64,000 nucleotides of DNA from NCBI GenBank assembly GCA_030431975.1, contig JAUIHP010000020.1, forward strand, positions 1 through 64,000, given 5' to 3'. Below, piece by piece: positions 16,543 to 25,326 of the stretch. How positions within the stretch are numbered: the stretch's first letter is position 1; the number at the start of each line of letters is the position of its first letter. The notes beneath the pieces are model-generated. The model was given only the letters and a program-made list of their open reading frames with translations. It searched no databases and had not been told where the DNA came from. This DNA is from a bacterium. Lineage in GTDB: Bacteria; Eisenbacteria; RBG-16-71-46; CAIMUX01. A program made the translations under genes and the position numbers.

Positions 16543-17763
16543 TTACCCCTCATAGCGGAGCGCGGCGATCGGATGAAGCCGACTCGCCCGGCGCGCCGGA
16601 TAGATCCCGAAGAAAAGCCCGACCGACGCCGCAAGAAGCAACCCGGTCAGGACCGACCAGGGTTGCACCGCGGCAGGTAACGGAGAGAAACGCCCGACTG
16701 CAAAAGCAACGACGGCCCCAAGCAGTGCGCCCGCTGCGCCGCCCAAGAACGAAAGCACGACGGCTTCGACCAGAAACTGGATGACAATGTGGCGGCCGCG
16801 GGCACCGACCGCTTTCCGAACGCCGATCTCCCGTGTTCGTTCCGTCACCGAAACGAGCATGATGTTCATGATGACGATTCCGCCGACGACCAAACTAAGT
16901 GAGACGATGCCCACGAGCGCGGCGTAGATCAAGCGCGTCGCCTGCGTGAAGAGTGCAAGGACCTGTTCATCGGTGACGACGGAAAAGTCGGGTTCTTCGT
17001 AAGGTTTCCTTCCCCGCCGGATTTTCAAGTGAAGCGAAGCTTCGTCCTGGGCGTCCGCCATCCACTCCGGATCGGCGGCGCGAACCATGAGCTCGACCGT
17101 ACCGCGTGACTCGATCGCTTTGCGAAAGGTTCCCATGGGAAGCAGGACGACGTCGTCCTTGGAATCGCCGCTGGAGCCGCGACCGCGCGCGGTGAGGAGC
17201 CCGACCACGGTCATGCGATGTCCGGCCACCCGTAGGTCCTTTCCGATGGGATCCTCATTCGGAAACAACGTTTCGCGAACTCGCGATCCGATGACCACGA
17301 CCGGAGCCCGACCCCGATCGTCGGCAGGTGAAAGATGCCGTCCGCCTTCCAGGGGAAAGTCTCCGACCTCCGGATAGTCGCTGCCCACCCCCCACACCGG
17401 TACGTCCTTCGCTCGTTCTCGTCCCCGCTCCACGGTCCGCGTCGTCGATTGGCGCGCCACGACGTGAGAGGACAACGTGAGTCGCTCCCGCAGGAACTCT
17501 GCGTCCTCCGGATGAAGATCCCGACGCTTGGATGCTTCGAGGTAGGACTCGAAGTCGAAGATGAATCCGATCTTGGTCATGGTGAAAACGTCGGAGCCCG
17601 TTGTCAGAATCTGTCCAGCAACGAACTTGTCGAGTCCGTGAAGCACGGAAACGACGGCGACGATGGAAAGGACGGCCACTGCGGTACCGAGGACGGTCAG
17701 GAAACTGCGAAGGCGATTCGCCCAAAGCGTCGAGGCCGCGAGTCGAACGAGTTCCTTCCACAT
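16543..17763 (-). CDS. MacB-type ABC exporter permease (first of a pair)
   Basis: 406 residues with the same layout as its neighbour: one N-terminal helix (LRSFLTVLGTAVAVLSIVAVV), a periplasmic domain of about 240 residues and three FtsX-type helices, with ERTREIGVRKAVGARGRHIV. The two permeases are clearly diverged, which suits a fixed heterodimer rather than a recent duplication. The start is 6 nt after the ATPase stop. Predicted to be mechanotransmission-type, working with the periplasmic adaptor and TolC-like channel of the same operon. Confidence 0.9.
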   Translation of the reverse strand: MWKELVRLAASTLWANRLRSFLTVLGTAVAVLSIVAVVSVLHGLDKFVAGQILTTGSDVFTMTKIGFIFDFESYLEASKRRDLHPEDAEFLRERLTLSSHVVARQSTTRTVERGRERAKDVPVWGVGSDYPEVGDFPLEGGRHLSPADDRGRAPVVVIGSRVRETLFPNEDPIGKDLRVAGHRMTVVGLLTARGRGSSGDSKDDVVLLPMGTFRKAIESRGTVELMVRAADPEWMADAQDEASLHLKIRRGRKPYEEPDFSVVTDEQVLALFTQATRLIYAALVGIVSLSLVVGGIVIMNIMLVSVTERTREIGVRKAVGARGRHIVIQFLVEAVVLSFLGGAAGALLGAVVAFAVGRFSPLPAAVQPWSVLTGLLLAASVGLFFGIYPARRASRLHPIAALRYEG

Positions 17764-17769
17764 TCCGTC

Positions 17770-18453
17770 CTACCTCCGACGGTCGCTCTCGATTTCACCG
17801 TCGCGGAGTCGAATGACCCGTTCCGCCCGCTGGGCCACCTCTTCTTCATGTGTGACCATGACCAGCGTAGCGCCTTCATTGTGAATGCGGGCGAACTCGT
17901 CCAGGATTTCGTCCCCGGTCTTGGTGTCGAGATTTCCCGTGGGCTCGTCGGCCAGAATGAGGCTGGGCTCCGTGACCAGGGCCCGGGCAATGGCCACCCG
18001 CTGTCGCTGCCCACCCGAAAGCTGATTCGGTCGATGGTGGGCGCGATCGGTCAATCCCACTCGCGAAAGAGCCGAGCCGACCCGGATGCGACGCTCCGCC
18101 GGGCGCATTCCCGAGTAAATGAGTGGAAGCTCGACGTTGCTCGCGGCGGTCGACCGGGGCAGCAGGTTGAACGTCTGGAAGATGAAACCGATTTCTTCGT
18201 TGCGGACGCGGGCCAGCTCGTCTGCGTCCAGTTCCTCGACGGAATGTCCGGCAAACTCGTAGCTGCCCCGGGTCGGGGTGTCGAGGCAGCCGATCAGATT
18301 CATGAGTGTCGACTTTCCCGAACCCGACGGTCCCATGATCGCGACGTACTCGTTTTCCTCGATCTCGAGATCCACCTCACGCAGTGCGTAGACGAGTTCG
18401 TCTCCAACTTCGTAGATCTTGGAAACCGATCGCATGTAAACGAGCGGGTTCAT
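17770..18453 (-). CDS. ABC exporter ATPase (MacB/LolD family)
   Basis: 227 residues, standard length. Walker [11 protein letters not shown]-loop in [10 protein letters not shown], signature [15 protein letters not shown], Walker [14 protein letters not shown]-loop MVTHEEE: all intact. This is the LolCDE/MacB ATPase type, which powers permeases through conformational coupling rather than transport through the membrane pore. ATG at 18453 overlaps the adaptor gene stop by 4 nt (18450-18453). Confidence 0.95.
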   Translation of the reverse strand: MNPLVYMRSVSKIYEVGDELVYALREVDLEIEENEYVAIMGPSGSGKSTLMNLIGCLDTPTRGSYEFAGHSVEELDADELARVRNEEIGFIFQTFNLLPRSTAASNVELPLIYSGMRPAERRIRVGSALSRVGLTDRAHHRPNQLSGGQRQRVAIARALVTEPSLILADEPTGNLDTKTGDEILDEFARIHNEGATLVMVTHEEEVAQRAERVIRLRDGEIESDRRR

Positions 18454-19727
18454 CGCGATCTTCCCGCGGCCCGCTCCTCTTCCGACTGGACGGCATCCCC
18501 GTGCTCGAGATTGCGAAGTGCGCGGTAGGGCCCGACCAAGACCTTGGCCTCGGCATCGAGAGGCGGAACGATGGTGCTGAGTTCGATCTCTGTCTCGCTG
18601 CGCAAACCCAGGGTCACGGAGTGAAAGCGGGCCGTCCCGCCGTCATCGACGAAAACGCCTTCGACCAGATCGTCGTTGCCGGATGAGACTCGCCCCTTCC
18701 CTTCACCCTCTGCCGCCGAAGGGTCGTCCTCTCTCCACTCGTCGATCAGAGAGCGGGGAAAGGCCGAGAGAGCCTGAATGGGGACGACCCAGACATTCTG
18801 AGCAGAGCCCGTCAGGATCTCGACGTCGGCGCTCATTCCCGGACGAAGGGTCGGCGGTGGATCAAAGACCAAAACTTCGACCCGGAAGTTCGTCCCTTCG
18901 CGGGAACTTTGAGCGCGTCCCGACTGACCGACGGTGGTGACCCGGCCATCCAGTTCCGTGTTGGGAAGCGCATCGACGAACACCTTGGCTTGCTGCCCGA
19001 CATCGATGCGGACGACATCGGTTTCGTCGACGTCGACCTGCGCCTGCATCGTATCGAGTTCGGCCAACGTCAACAGAACGGTCCCCGGGGTGTTCATCGT
19101 CCCGGTGACGACGTTCTCACCCTCTTCGACGTTGAGGCTGGTCACGATTCCGGAAATGGGCGCGCGAAAGACGGTCTCGGCCAGATCCTTTTCCGCCTGA
19201 TCAAGCTGTGCCCGGGTGCTCTCCGCGTCCTCGCGCGCAGCTTCCGCGCGCGCCGTCTCGACGCGCGAGTTGGTCGCCGCGTCTTCCAGAGCTTCCGGCG
19301 CGATCAGCTTCTGCTGAAAGAGCCGCTCTTTTCGTTCCAGGTCCTGCCGAGCCCGGGCCGCCTGGGCCTCCGCCACGCGCCGGTTCGCGACCGCCGCTTC
19401 CAAACGGGACCGGACCTGCGTCACCTGGGATCGGTAGCGCTCATCGTCCAGCTGCAGGAGTAGATCGCCCGCAACGACACGGTCCCCTTCCTCGACGGAG
19501 AGGACTTCGACCCGCCCTTGAATGTTGGAGGAAATCTGTACGGTTCGGACCGGCTCGATCCGGCCCGGAGCACGAACCCAGGACTCAATGGAGGCACGCT
19601 GCAGCGGCTCGTAGCGAACCTCGACTCCCTTGTTGCCGCCGGAGCGAAGAAGGCTCGCCGCGATGAACGCGACGATCAACGCAACAACGACGAACCCGAT
19701 CCAAAAGCCGCGCTTCCCTGCGCTCAT
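18450..19727 (-). CDS. Periplasmic adaptor (MacA/HlyD-type membrane fusion protein)
   Basis: 425 residues from the ATG at 19727 (GGAG 7 nt before); an upstream GTG at 19763 is weaker. N-terminal anchor helix ([20 protein letters not shown]), lipoyl-type halves ([19 protein letters not shown] and [20 protein letters not shown]) around a long coiled-coil hairpin (about 95-185), then beta-barrel and membrane-proximal domains. It should bridge the inner-membrane ATPase/permeases and the outer-membrane channel encoded upstream in the same operon. Confidence 0.9.
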   Translation of the reverse strand: MSAGKRGFWIGFVVVALIVAFIAASLLRSGGNKGVEVRYEPLQRASIESWVRAPGRIEPVRTVQISSNIQGRVEVLSVEEGDRVVAGDLLLQLDDERYRSQVTQVRSRLEAAVANRRVAEAQAARARQDLERKERLFQQKLIAPEALEDAATNSRVETARAEAAREDAESTRAQLDQAEKDLAETVFRAPISGIVTSLNVEEGENVVTGTMNTPGTVLLTLAELDTMQAQVDVDETDVVRIDVGQQAKVFVDALPNTELDGRVTTVGQSGRAQSSREGTNFRVEVLVFDPPPTLRPGMSADVEILTGSAQNVWVVPIQALSAFPRSLIDEWREDDPSAAEGEGKGRVSSGNDDLVEGVFVDDGGTARFHSVTLGLRSETEIELSTIVPPLDAEAKVLVGPYRALRNLEHGDAVQSEEERAAGRSR

Positions 19728-19826
19728 CCACCCGCTCCATTCGGCGATGCCGGGGTTCCGCACCTTGCCCGGCTTCGGGCTGGGGCGGTCCCGGCTTTTC
19801 GGAGCTGGGCCGTGCCTCTACGACTA

Positions 19827-21254
19827 TCAACGGCCCTGGAGCCGTCCGACCGCGAGCTCGAGCTGCGCCAGAGCGAGTCGAAGATCAACTTGGGCTTCGA
19901 CCAAAGAAACCCGGGCCCGCGTCAACTCGACCTGCGCATTGTTCCATTCGAGGAGGGTTCCCCCTCCGCTCTCGTAAAGAGCCTGCTGGAGTTTAGCGCT
20001 CTCCTCGGCAAGCCGCACCCCCTCTTCGGCGGAGCGAATGGCCTCGGAAGCGTTCTTGATGCCGAGCTGTGCCTGACGGACCTGCAGGGCTGCGTTGAGC
20101 TCGGTCTCCTCGAGAATGGTTTCCCGCGTGGCCAGGTTGGCCTCTGCTCTTTGAATCGCGCCCTTCGTATTGAATCCATCGAAGAGCGTCCAGTTGAGCC
20201 CGATGCTGCCGCCGTAGTTGTAGTCCCGACCGAAGTCGCTGAGAACGTCGTCCGGCGCGTCTCCGCGCTTCGACCAGGAATAGGACGCACTGAGCGTCGG
20301 CCAACGGTCCCACTTGCTGGAGGAGAGCCCGGCCTTCGCCGCCTTGATCTCGAGGGAGGCCTGGCTGATATCGGGCCGTTGCCGCAGGGCTTCCCGGATG
20401 AGATCGGATTCGTCGCCCGTATCGACTTCACTTGAAAGGGCGCCCGGATCGACAACATCGATCGGCGTACTGACCGGCGCCCCGATCGCGACGGCCAACC
20501 GGGCCTGCTCATCCTGCACGCGGTTGAGAGCCGAGATGCGATCCCGGTCTGCCGAAGCCAGGTTCACCTGCGCCTGCAGAACATCGCTTCGCGCCACGGA
20601 ACCCAGTTCATAGAGCGCCTCGGCTCTTGCCAACTGCTCTTGCGAGAGAACGAAGGCTTCTGCGTTGACCTGAGTGAGCTGCTTGGCCCGGATCAATTCG
20701 TAGTACCGCTGAGTCATCGAGTAGGCCAGATCCTGCCGTGCACGGGCCACGCCCATCCGGGTCGTCTCGCGTCCAATGCTCGACTGACGAACGCTCTGCC
20801 AAGCCGATGGATCTATCAGCCGAACGCCTCCGCTGACTGAGAAGGACGACTCGACGCTGACATTCGTGGTGTTCGCCTCCAGCACCTGCCCGGTCTCGGT
20901 ATCGATACGAGGCTGGTTGAAGTTGGCAATAGACCGCCGATAGTTCAGCGAGGAATTGAGGCTGGGAAGCAGCTGCGCTCGGGAACTGGTGTAGGCGGCA
21001 TCCGCAGTCTCGACGCCGAGCACGCTTTGGATGAACCCGAGATTCCGCTCCTCACCAAGGCGAATGACCTGTTCCAGGCTGAGGGGCCGGCTCAGGTCCA
21101 CATCCTGGGCCTCATCCTGGGCCTCGGCCGTTCCTGTAGCGCCTGCAGCCATCCACGCCAACACCATCAGTCCCCACAGACGAGGGGAACCTTGGCGGCG
21201 CGGTCCCGCTTCCCGGTGAGATGACTCCGAAAGACCCCGGCACAACTCGCTCAT
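19827..21254 (-). CDS. TolC-family outer-membrane efflux protein
   Basis: 475 residues from the ATG at 21254 (GGAGGA 5 nt before). It has a signal peptide (GLMVLAWMAAGATGTAEAQ) and the internal two-fold TolC repeat: DLAYSMTQRYYELIRAKQL and the later EETELNAALQVRQAQLGIKN stretches are the long periplasmic helices; SASYSWSKRGD and YGGSIGLNWTLFDG are beta-barrel strands. First gene of the exporter operon, 99 nt before the adaptor. Confidence 0.9.
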   Translation of the reverse strand: MSELCRGLSESSHREAGPRRQGSPRLWGLMVLAWMAAGATGTAEAQDEAQDVDLSRPLSLEQVIRLGEERNLGFIQSVLGVETADAAYTSSRAQLLPSLNSSLNYRRSIANFNQPRIDTETGQVLEANTTNVSVESSFSVSGGVRLIDPSAWQSVRQSSIGRETTRMGVARARQDLAYSMTQRYYELIRAKQLTQVNAEAFVLSQEQLARAEALYELGSVARSDVLQAQVNLASADRDRISALNRVQDEQARLAVAIGAPVSTPIDVVDPGALSSEVDTGDESDLIREALRQRPDISQASLEIKAAKAGLSSSKWDRWPTLSASYSWSKRGDAPDDVLSDFGRDYNYGGSIGLNWTLFDGFNTKGAIQRAEANLATRETILEETELNAALQVRQAQLGIKNASEAIRSAEEGVRLAEESAKLQQALYESGGGTLLEWNNAQVELTRARVSLVEAQVDLRLALAQLELAVGRLQGR

Positions 21255-21455
21255 CACACTTCCTCCGACTCGCCCCCACGACGGCATCGATCATTCCGCC
21301 GTCGCGCCTTTTGTCAGAACCCCCTTGTTCTGGTTCTGCTCTCTCTACGCCCACGCCGGGCAAAGGTTGCATCCGGCGGAAGCGCGAAGGATAGACGAGG
21401 AACCGGGAAGAGGGAAGAAAGGCGGCTCCGCTCGGGGAATGGAGTCACACGTTCC

Positions 21456-21510
21456 ACCTCGACCCCGGCCCTCGATTCCAGAGCTTCGATCCCGGGCCTT
21501 CGATCCCGCC
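21456..21510. repeat. Four degenerate ~13-14 bp repeats after the tonB-like stop
   Basis: Directly downstream of the second tonB-like stop codon the plus strand reads as four imperfect copies of a unit containing TTCGATCCCG or a variant (CTCGACCCCGG, CTCGATTCCAGAG, CTTCGATCCCGGG, CTTCGATCCCGCC). No terminator T-run accompanies them. Confidence 0.6.
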
Positions 21511-21512
21511 CG

Positions 21513-22166
21513 CTAGCGCAGGGCGAACTCGATCGGGATGTGCACTTTGACCGGAACCGGCTCTCCTCCCTGCTTTCCGGGGCTGAACAACCACTGCCGA
21601 ACCGCGGCCATGGCCGCCATCTCCAGGGACCGGATGGCGTCGCTCTGAGCGATTCGAACGTCGAGCACGCGACCATCCACCCCGATCGACGCCTCGACGA
21701 TGATCTTCCCCTCGGCTTCCGCCATTCGGGCCAGACTGGGGTACTCCGGCTTCACGGAATGCAAGATCGTCGGAAGCACTTCCGGGTGGCGCACGAAGTC
21801 GACGGCTGGCTGACCGTTGTCCGTCGGGGTCGGAAGGGCGGGTGGCGCGAACACGTCGCGGCGGATAGGGGCCAGAGGCGGCATCGGCAGATCGTCGACG
21901 ATCTCATCGAAAGCCTCGTTGTCGGTCGGCGAAGGCCGGGCGATTTGCGGTGCGGGTGGAATCTCGATCCAATCCGGAACGACCACTATGGGTCCCGCTG
22001 GATGCGGATCGAGGACCAATGGAGCCGGCACCCGCGGCGGGGCGAAAAGCCAGGCTACGGCATGGATGACCAACGCCAGCATCAACGAAACGGCGACGAA
22101 GCGACCATAGGCCTGTTTCAGCTCAAAGTGCGCAGAGTCTCGGAGGGTCGCGCTCAGATACGTCAT
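21513..22166 (-). CDS. TonB-family energy transducer (second copy)
   Basis: 217 residues: N-terminal cytoplasmic stretch, one membrane anchor (about 27-45, SLMLALVIHAVAWLFAPPRV), a Pro-rich periplasmic spacer and a TonB C-terminal domain (PEYPSLARMAEAEGKIIVEASIGVDGRV, ending in VHIPIEFALR). It is a paralogue of the product of 22440-23081, sharing the N-terminal FELKQAYGRF / FKLRKAYNRF motif. A terminator at 22402-22433 separates it from the upstream exb operon, so it is probably transcribed on its own. Confidence 0.85.
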   Translation of the reverse strand: MTYLSATLRDSAHFELKQAYGRFVAVSLMLALVIHAVAWLFAPPRVPAPLVLDPHPAGPIVVVPDWIEIPPAPQIARPSPTDNEAFDEIVDDLPMPPLAPIRRDVFAPPALPTPTDNGQPAVDFVRHPEVLPTILHSVKPEYPSLARMAEAEGKIIVEASIGVDGRVLDVRIAQSDAIRSLEMAAMAAVRQWLFSPGKQGGEPVPVKVHIPIEFALR

Positions 22167-22401
22167 GGTTCATTCCTCTCCCGCCCGCGTCGTCGTCGAG
22201 CCGGCCGATGGAGGAGCCATGACCGACGCTCGCGCGGACAGCGATGTCCTTCGACATCGTGGCTGGGAGGTCGGTGCCATCCGGAGAGGAAGAGACGATC
22301 ACGGATCGCCTGGGACGCCGGGCCTCTTGTCAGACAGCGCGCAGCCCCGTCCACATGGAACGGACGATGCTCGCTGTCACCACAAAACCCCGGACAGAGA
22401 G
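22167..22401. other. Intergenic region between the two tonB genes
   Basis: 235 nt without a credible gene on either strand. It should contain the promoter of the downstream tonB-like gene (minus strand), but I can assign no clear boxes. Confidence 0.4.
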
Positions 22402-22433
22402 GAAAACGAAGGCGGCCGCGAACAGCGACCGCC
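22402..22433 (-). terminator. Rho-independent terminator after tonB
   Basis: On the minus strand a 9-bp G+C stem (GGCGGTCGC, loop TGTTC, GCGGCCGCC, with one G-T pair) begins 8 nt after the tonB stop region and is followed by TTCGTTTTC. This ends the exbB-exbD-exbD-tonB operon. Confidence 0.7.
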
Positions 22434-22439
22434 CAAGAA

Positions 22440-23081
22440 CTAGTTCAGGTTGAATCGGAACGGAATAACGATTCGAACCTTGACCGGCTTGTCACGCTGC
22501 TTCGCCGGCTTGAACAACCATTTCTTTGCCGCGGCAACCGCAGCCTGCTGCAGCGAGTCGATAGCGTCGCTGGACTGGACCTGGGCAGCAGTGACACGGC
22601 CGGTCTCGTCGATGGTCACCAGAACCATGACCAAACCCTCGGCCTCGGCTTGCCGCGCCAACTCGGGATACTCCGCCGCAACCTGATGAACCGGCTCGGG
22701 AGGCGTATCGAAAGCAACGAAGACTTCCGCTTCTCCACCCGAACTGACATCGGGAACGGCCGGAGGAGCGAACGGGTCGAACGAAGTCGGCGCCAACGTC
22801 TCTTCTTCACTCGCCTCTTCCGAAATTTCGGCTTCCTGCGGAAGCTCCGGACGTGAGATTTCCGCCGGCGGCGGCGGGATCACGATATCGTCCGGCAGCT
22901 CGACCGAAGAGAGCTTGCGCTCGCGAAGCTGGTACGGATGAGGCGTGTAGGGCGGCGAAAAGATCGCGGCCACGGCATGAAGAATCGCGGCGAGAACAGC
23001 TCCAATGAAAAGGAAGCGGTTGTAGGCCTTCCTCAGCTTGAAGTGCTCGGATTGTTGAATCGTTTCGAGAGCTATCGCCAT
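22440..23081 (-). CDS. tonB: TonB-family energy transducer
   Basis: 213 residues. Membrane anchor at about 27-44 (FIGAVLAAILHAVAAIFSPP), Pro/Glu-rich periplasmic linker, and a C-terminal TonB domain (AAEYPELARQAEAEGLVMVLVTID, ending VRIVIPFRFNLN). It transmits proton-motive force harvested by ExbB/ExbD to outer-membrane receptors. It follows the second exbD by 3 nt, so it is the last gene of the operon and is made with its motor subunits. Confidence 0.9.
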   Translation of the reverse strand: MAIALETIQQSEHFKLRKAYNRFLFIGAVLAAILHAVAAIFSPPYTPHPYQLRERKLSSVELPDDIVIPPPPAEISRPELPQEAEISEEASEEETLAPTSFDPFAPPAVPDVSSGGEAEVFVAFDTPPEPVHQVAAEYPELARQAEAEGLVMVLVTIDETGRVTAAQVQSSDAIDSLQQAAVAAAKKWLFKPAKQRDKPVKVRIVIPFRFNLN

Positions 23082-23084
23082 GAC

Positions 23085-23501
23085 TTAAGACCCGGACTTC
23101 TCAGGTTCGACCGTAAAGGCCGTGTTCAGAGCATTGGCTCGCTTCATCTGATCGAGACAGTCGTGAACCCACTTGTAGGGAACGCCCTCATCGAACTTGA
23201 GCCCGACGACCGTCGAGGAGTTCTCCTGAAGCTTCGTCACGAGGATGGGTTCGATGTCCGTCATGCGGATCAGGTTATCGTCGATGGAAATGTCACCGCG
23301 AAGATCGATGTAGATGTTGACCAGTTGCTGCCGCGGCAGTTTCTGTCCCGCTTCGGCTCGAGGCAGGATGACGTTGAGACCGTCCTCCATACGGAAGATG
23401 GTCGTCACGATGAAAAAGATGAGCAGCAGGAACGCAATGTCTGCCATCGATCCGGTCGGGATGTTGCTGTCACTGTGAACGGTCCGTGTGAATCTGGCCA
23501 C
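23085..23501 (-). CDS. exbD: ExbD/TolR-family biopolymer transporter (second copy)
   Basis: 138 residues. One N-terminal helix with the functional Asp (PTGSMADIAFLLLIFFIVTTIF: Asp in MADIAFLLLIFF is the proton-path residue), then a periplasmic domain. This copy differs clearly from the neighbouring exbD, pointing to distinct roles or a heteromeric ExbD pair. It starts 10 nt after the other exbD. Confidence 0.9.
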   Translation of the reverse strand: MARFTRTVHSDSNIPTGSMADIAFLLLIFFIVTTIFRMEDGLNVILPRAEAGQKLPRQQLVNIYIDLRGDISIDDNLIRMTDIEPILVTKLQENSSTVVGLKFDEGVPYKWVHDCLDQMKRANALNTAFTVEPEKSGS

Positions 23502-23511
23502 GTCTTCCCCC

Positions 23512-23916
23512 CTAGCCCCGGAACATCTTGATGGAGATACGCTCGGCGTCGGCCAACTTCACTTCGTCGAGAACGTCGACCATGATGTCGTAGCGAGCCT
23601 CCGGATGGGTTTCGATGGAGATGACGAGATTCGGATTCTCTTTGATCCGATTGCGGACCTCATCTTCGATCAACGGAACCGCGAACTGCTGGTCGTCGAT
23701 GAAGACGGCACCGGACTGGTCACAGGTGATGACCATGACGTTCTTCCGGTTGATCTGCTTCTTAACCGAAGTCGATCCCGGGAGAATGAGCGGAATCCCC
23801 TTCTCCGTGGGAAAGATCGTCGTCGCGATGAAGAAAACCAGAAGCAGGAAGGCGATGTCAGACAGCGACGACTGACTGATGTCTTCCTGGGGTCTCTGGC
23901 TCTTTCGAATAGCCAT
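23512..23916 (-). CDS. exbD: ExbD/TolR-family biopolymer transporter (first copy)
   Basis: 134 residues. N-terminal basic segment, then SSLSDIAFLLLVFFIATTIF with the conserved Asp, then a periplasmic TolR-like domain (NVMVITCDQSGAVFIDDQQF). ATG at 23916 preceded by GGAGGACT. It lies 76 nt after exbB, a gap that holds a strong hairpin. Confidence 0.9.
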   Translation of the reverse strand: MAIRKSQRPQEDISQSSLSDIAFLLLVFFIATTIFPTEKGIPLILPGSTSVKKQINRKNVMVITCDQSGAVFIDDQQFAVPLIEDEVRNRIKENPNLVISIETHPEARYDIMVDVLDEVKLADAERISIKMFRG

Positions 23917-23946
23917 GTACGGAGTCCTCCGCGGCCGAACCTCGCG

Positions 23947-23976
23947 TCCGCCTCGCTTCCAGGAAGACGAGGCGGA
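23947..23976 (-). other. Hairpin between exbB and exbD
   Basis: Perfect 9-bp inverted repeat (TCCGCCTCG / CGAGGCGGA) with a 12-nt loop, 17 nt after the exbB stop. No T-run follows, so it is more likely an mRNA processing or stability element than a terminator; it could set ExbB above ExbD in amount. Confidence 0.55.
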
Positions 23977-23992
23977 ACCCGGATTCGCTTAC

Positions 23993-24940
23993 TTACGGCT
24001 TGATGTTTCCGGCTTCCAGCTCGTTGACGAGATCGATGGAGGACTCTTCCATCTCGATGATGAAGCGATCGATCCGTGCGATGAAGTAGTTGTGGAAGAT
24101 CTGGACCGGGATAGCAATGATCAGACCGGTCATGGTCGTGATCAAAGCTTCGGAAATACCCGAGGCCACCAGCTTCGCGCTGACCTGCTCCGCGGCCGCA
24201 ATAGCCTCGAAGGCGTTGATCATACCGGAGACCGTTCCAAGGAATCCGAGGAGCGGCGCGACGTTGGCGACCGTACCCATGATCATGAGTCCACGCTGGA
24301 GGAACGAAACCTCGATCCCGCCGGCAGCCTCAATGGCCTTCTCGACGGCAGCCGGTCCCTGATCCGCCTTGGTCAGGCCGGAATGAATGATGGCGGCAAT
24401 CGGACCGCGCGTCTTCTGACAAACCTCGATGGCGGAACGAACCCCGTTCGTCCTCAACTCTTCGATGATTCGCGCGATGAATTTCTTGGTGTTCGTGCTG
24501 GCCTTTTGCAGCGTAATGAAGCGCTCGATGATCGCCATGAGGCCGACAATCGAGAGAAGAAGCAGCGGCCACATGAAGTTTCCGCCCTTCCGGAAGAACT
24601 CGACGAAGGCCGTTGCCGGTCCCTCCGCCGCCTGACCGGCCTGGGCTGCCGCGTCACCCGCCGCATCGGCGGCATTATTTGCCGCGTTCTGCGCGGCATT
24701 GGCCGCATTCCCCGCGGCGTCGCCCGCCGCATCCATTGCATCTCCGGCTGCATCTCCAGCCGCATTCATGGCGTCGCCGGCGGCATCGCCTGCGGCATCC
24801 ATGGCATCACCGGCCGTCTCAGCCGCCTCATCGACAGCGTTGCCGCCATCCTGGGCGTAGACCGCCGTCAGGGGCGCAATCGCGACGGTCGCGACGAAAA
24901 GCAGCACCCACCCTCTCCGCAGAAGACTCCCAACCTTCAT
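23993..24940 (-). CDS. exbB: ExbB/TolQ/MotA proton channel with Ala-rich periplasmic leader
   Basis: 315 residues from the ATG at 24940. Signal peptide (about 1-30), then an unusual Ala/Gly/Asp/Asn/Met segment (about 31-108) built from AAGDAMDAAGDA-like repeats of about 11 residues, then a normal ExbB core: first helix FMWPLLLLSIVGLMAIIERF, a cytoplasmic loop, and the two C-terminal helices (IMGTVANVAPLLGFLGTVSGMINAF and ALITTMTGLIIAIPVQIFHNYF). It works with ExbD as the proton-driven motor for TonB. First gene of the operon. Confidence 0.9.
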   Translation of the reverse strand: MKVGSLLRRGWVLLFVATVAIAPLTAVYAQDGGNAVDEAAETAGDAMDAAGDAAGDAMNAAGDAAGDAMDAAGDAAGNAANAAQNAANNAADAAGDAAAQAGQAAEGPATAFVEFFRKGGNFMWPLLLLSIVGLMAIIERFITLQKASTNTKKFIARIIEELRTNGVRSAIEVCQKTRGPIAAIIHSGLTKADQGPAAVEKAIEAAGGIEVSFLQRGLMIMGTVANVAPLLGFLGTVSGMINAFEAIAAAEQVSAKLVASGISEALITTMTGLIIAIPVQIFHNYFIARIDRFIIEMEESSIDLVNELEAGNIKP

Positions 24941-25326
24941 CGATCCGTTTCTCCTCGAGCGACGTTGCTGAGACCCCTCGTGAGGGCGTCCCGTTGGCTT
25001 CGGCTCAGTCACGATCAAGCCGGAGCCACAGGAACAAACGTTCGCATTCCTGTACCCCCGGCAATCCTTTCGGAACTTTCTTACAGTAACTTCCACTACG
25101 CAAGACCTTTGTCTGTTACGCCTGTGTGTGGAGTCGGCATCGGCCCTCGGCCACTTCGTGACCCACCCGAACGGCCGGTCGGCTCTCCCCCCGTCATTTC
25201 TGCGCCCACCCGTCACCGCCTGGCGTTTGACCTCCGACCTGTCCACTTCGCCTCAGGATCTTCAAGAGGCTGCAGCCACTTCCCGATAACTCAGGGGAGG
25301 CAACTTTTAGGGACCCGGGGTGGATC
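24941..25326. other. Divergent intergenic region (386 nt)
   Basis: No plausible coding sequence. It separates the minus-strand exb operon from a plus-strand operon, so it must hold two promoters. The interval 25021-25120 is relatively rich in A+T and carries inverted-repeat-like words (GGAACAAACGTTCGCATTCC around 25031), a possible operator, but no box can be assigned confidently. Confidence 0.4.

Noticed and set aside
24616-24850. Possible collagen- or LEA-type separate small gene
   Set aside because: The Ala-rich repeat is in frame with and continuous into the ExbB core, and follows a signal peptide, so it is part of ExbB.
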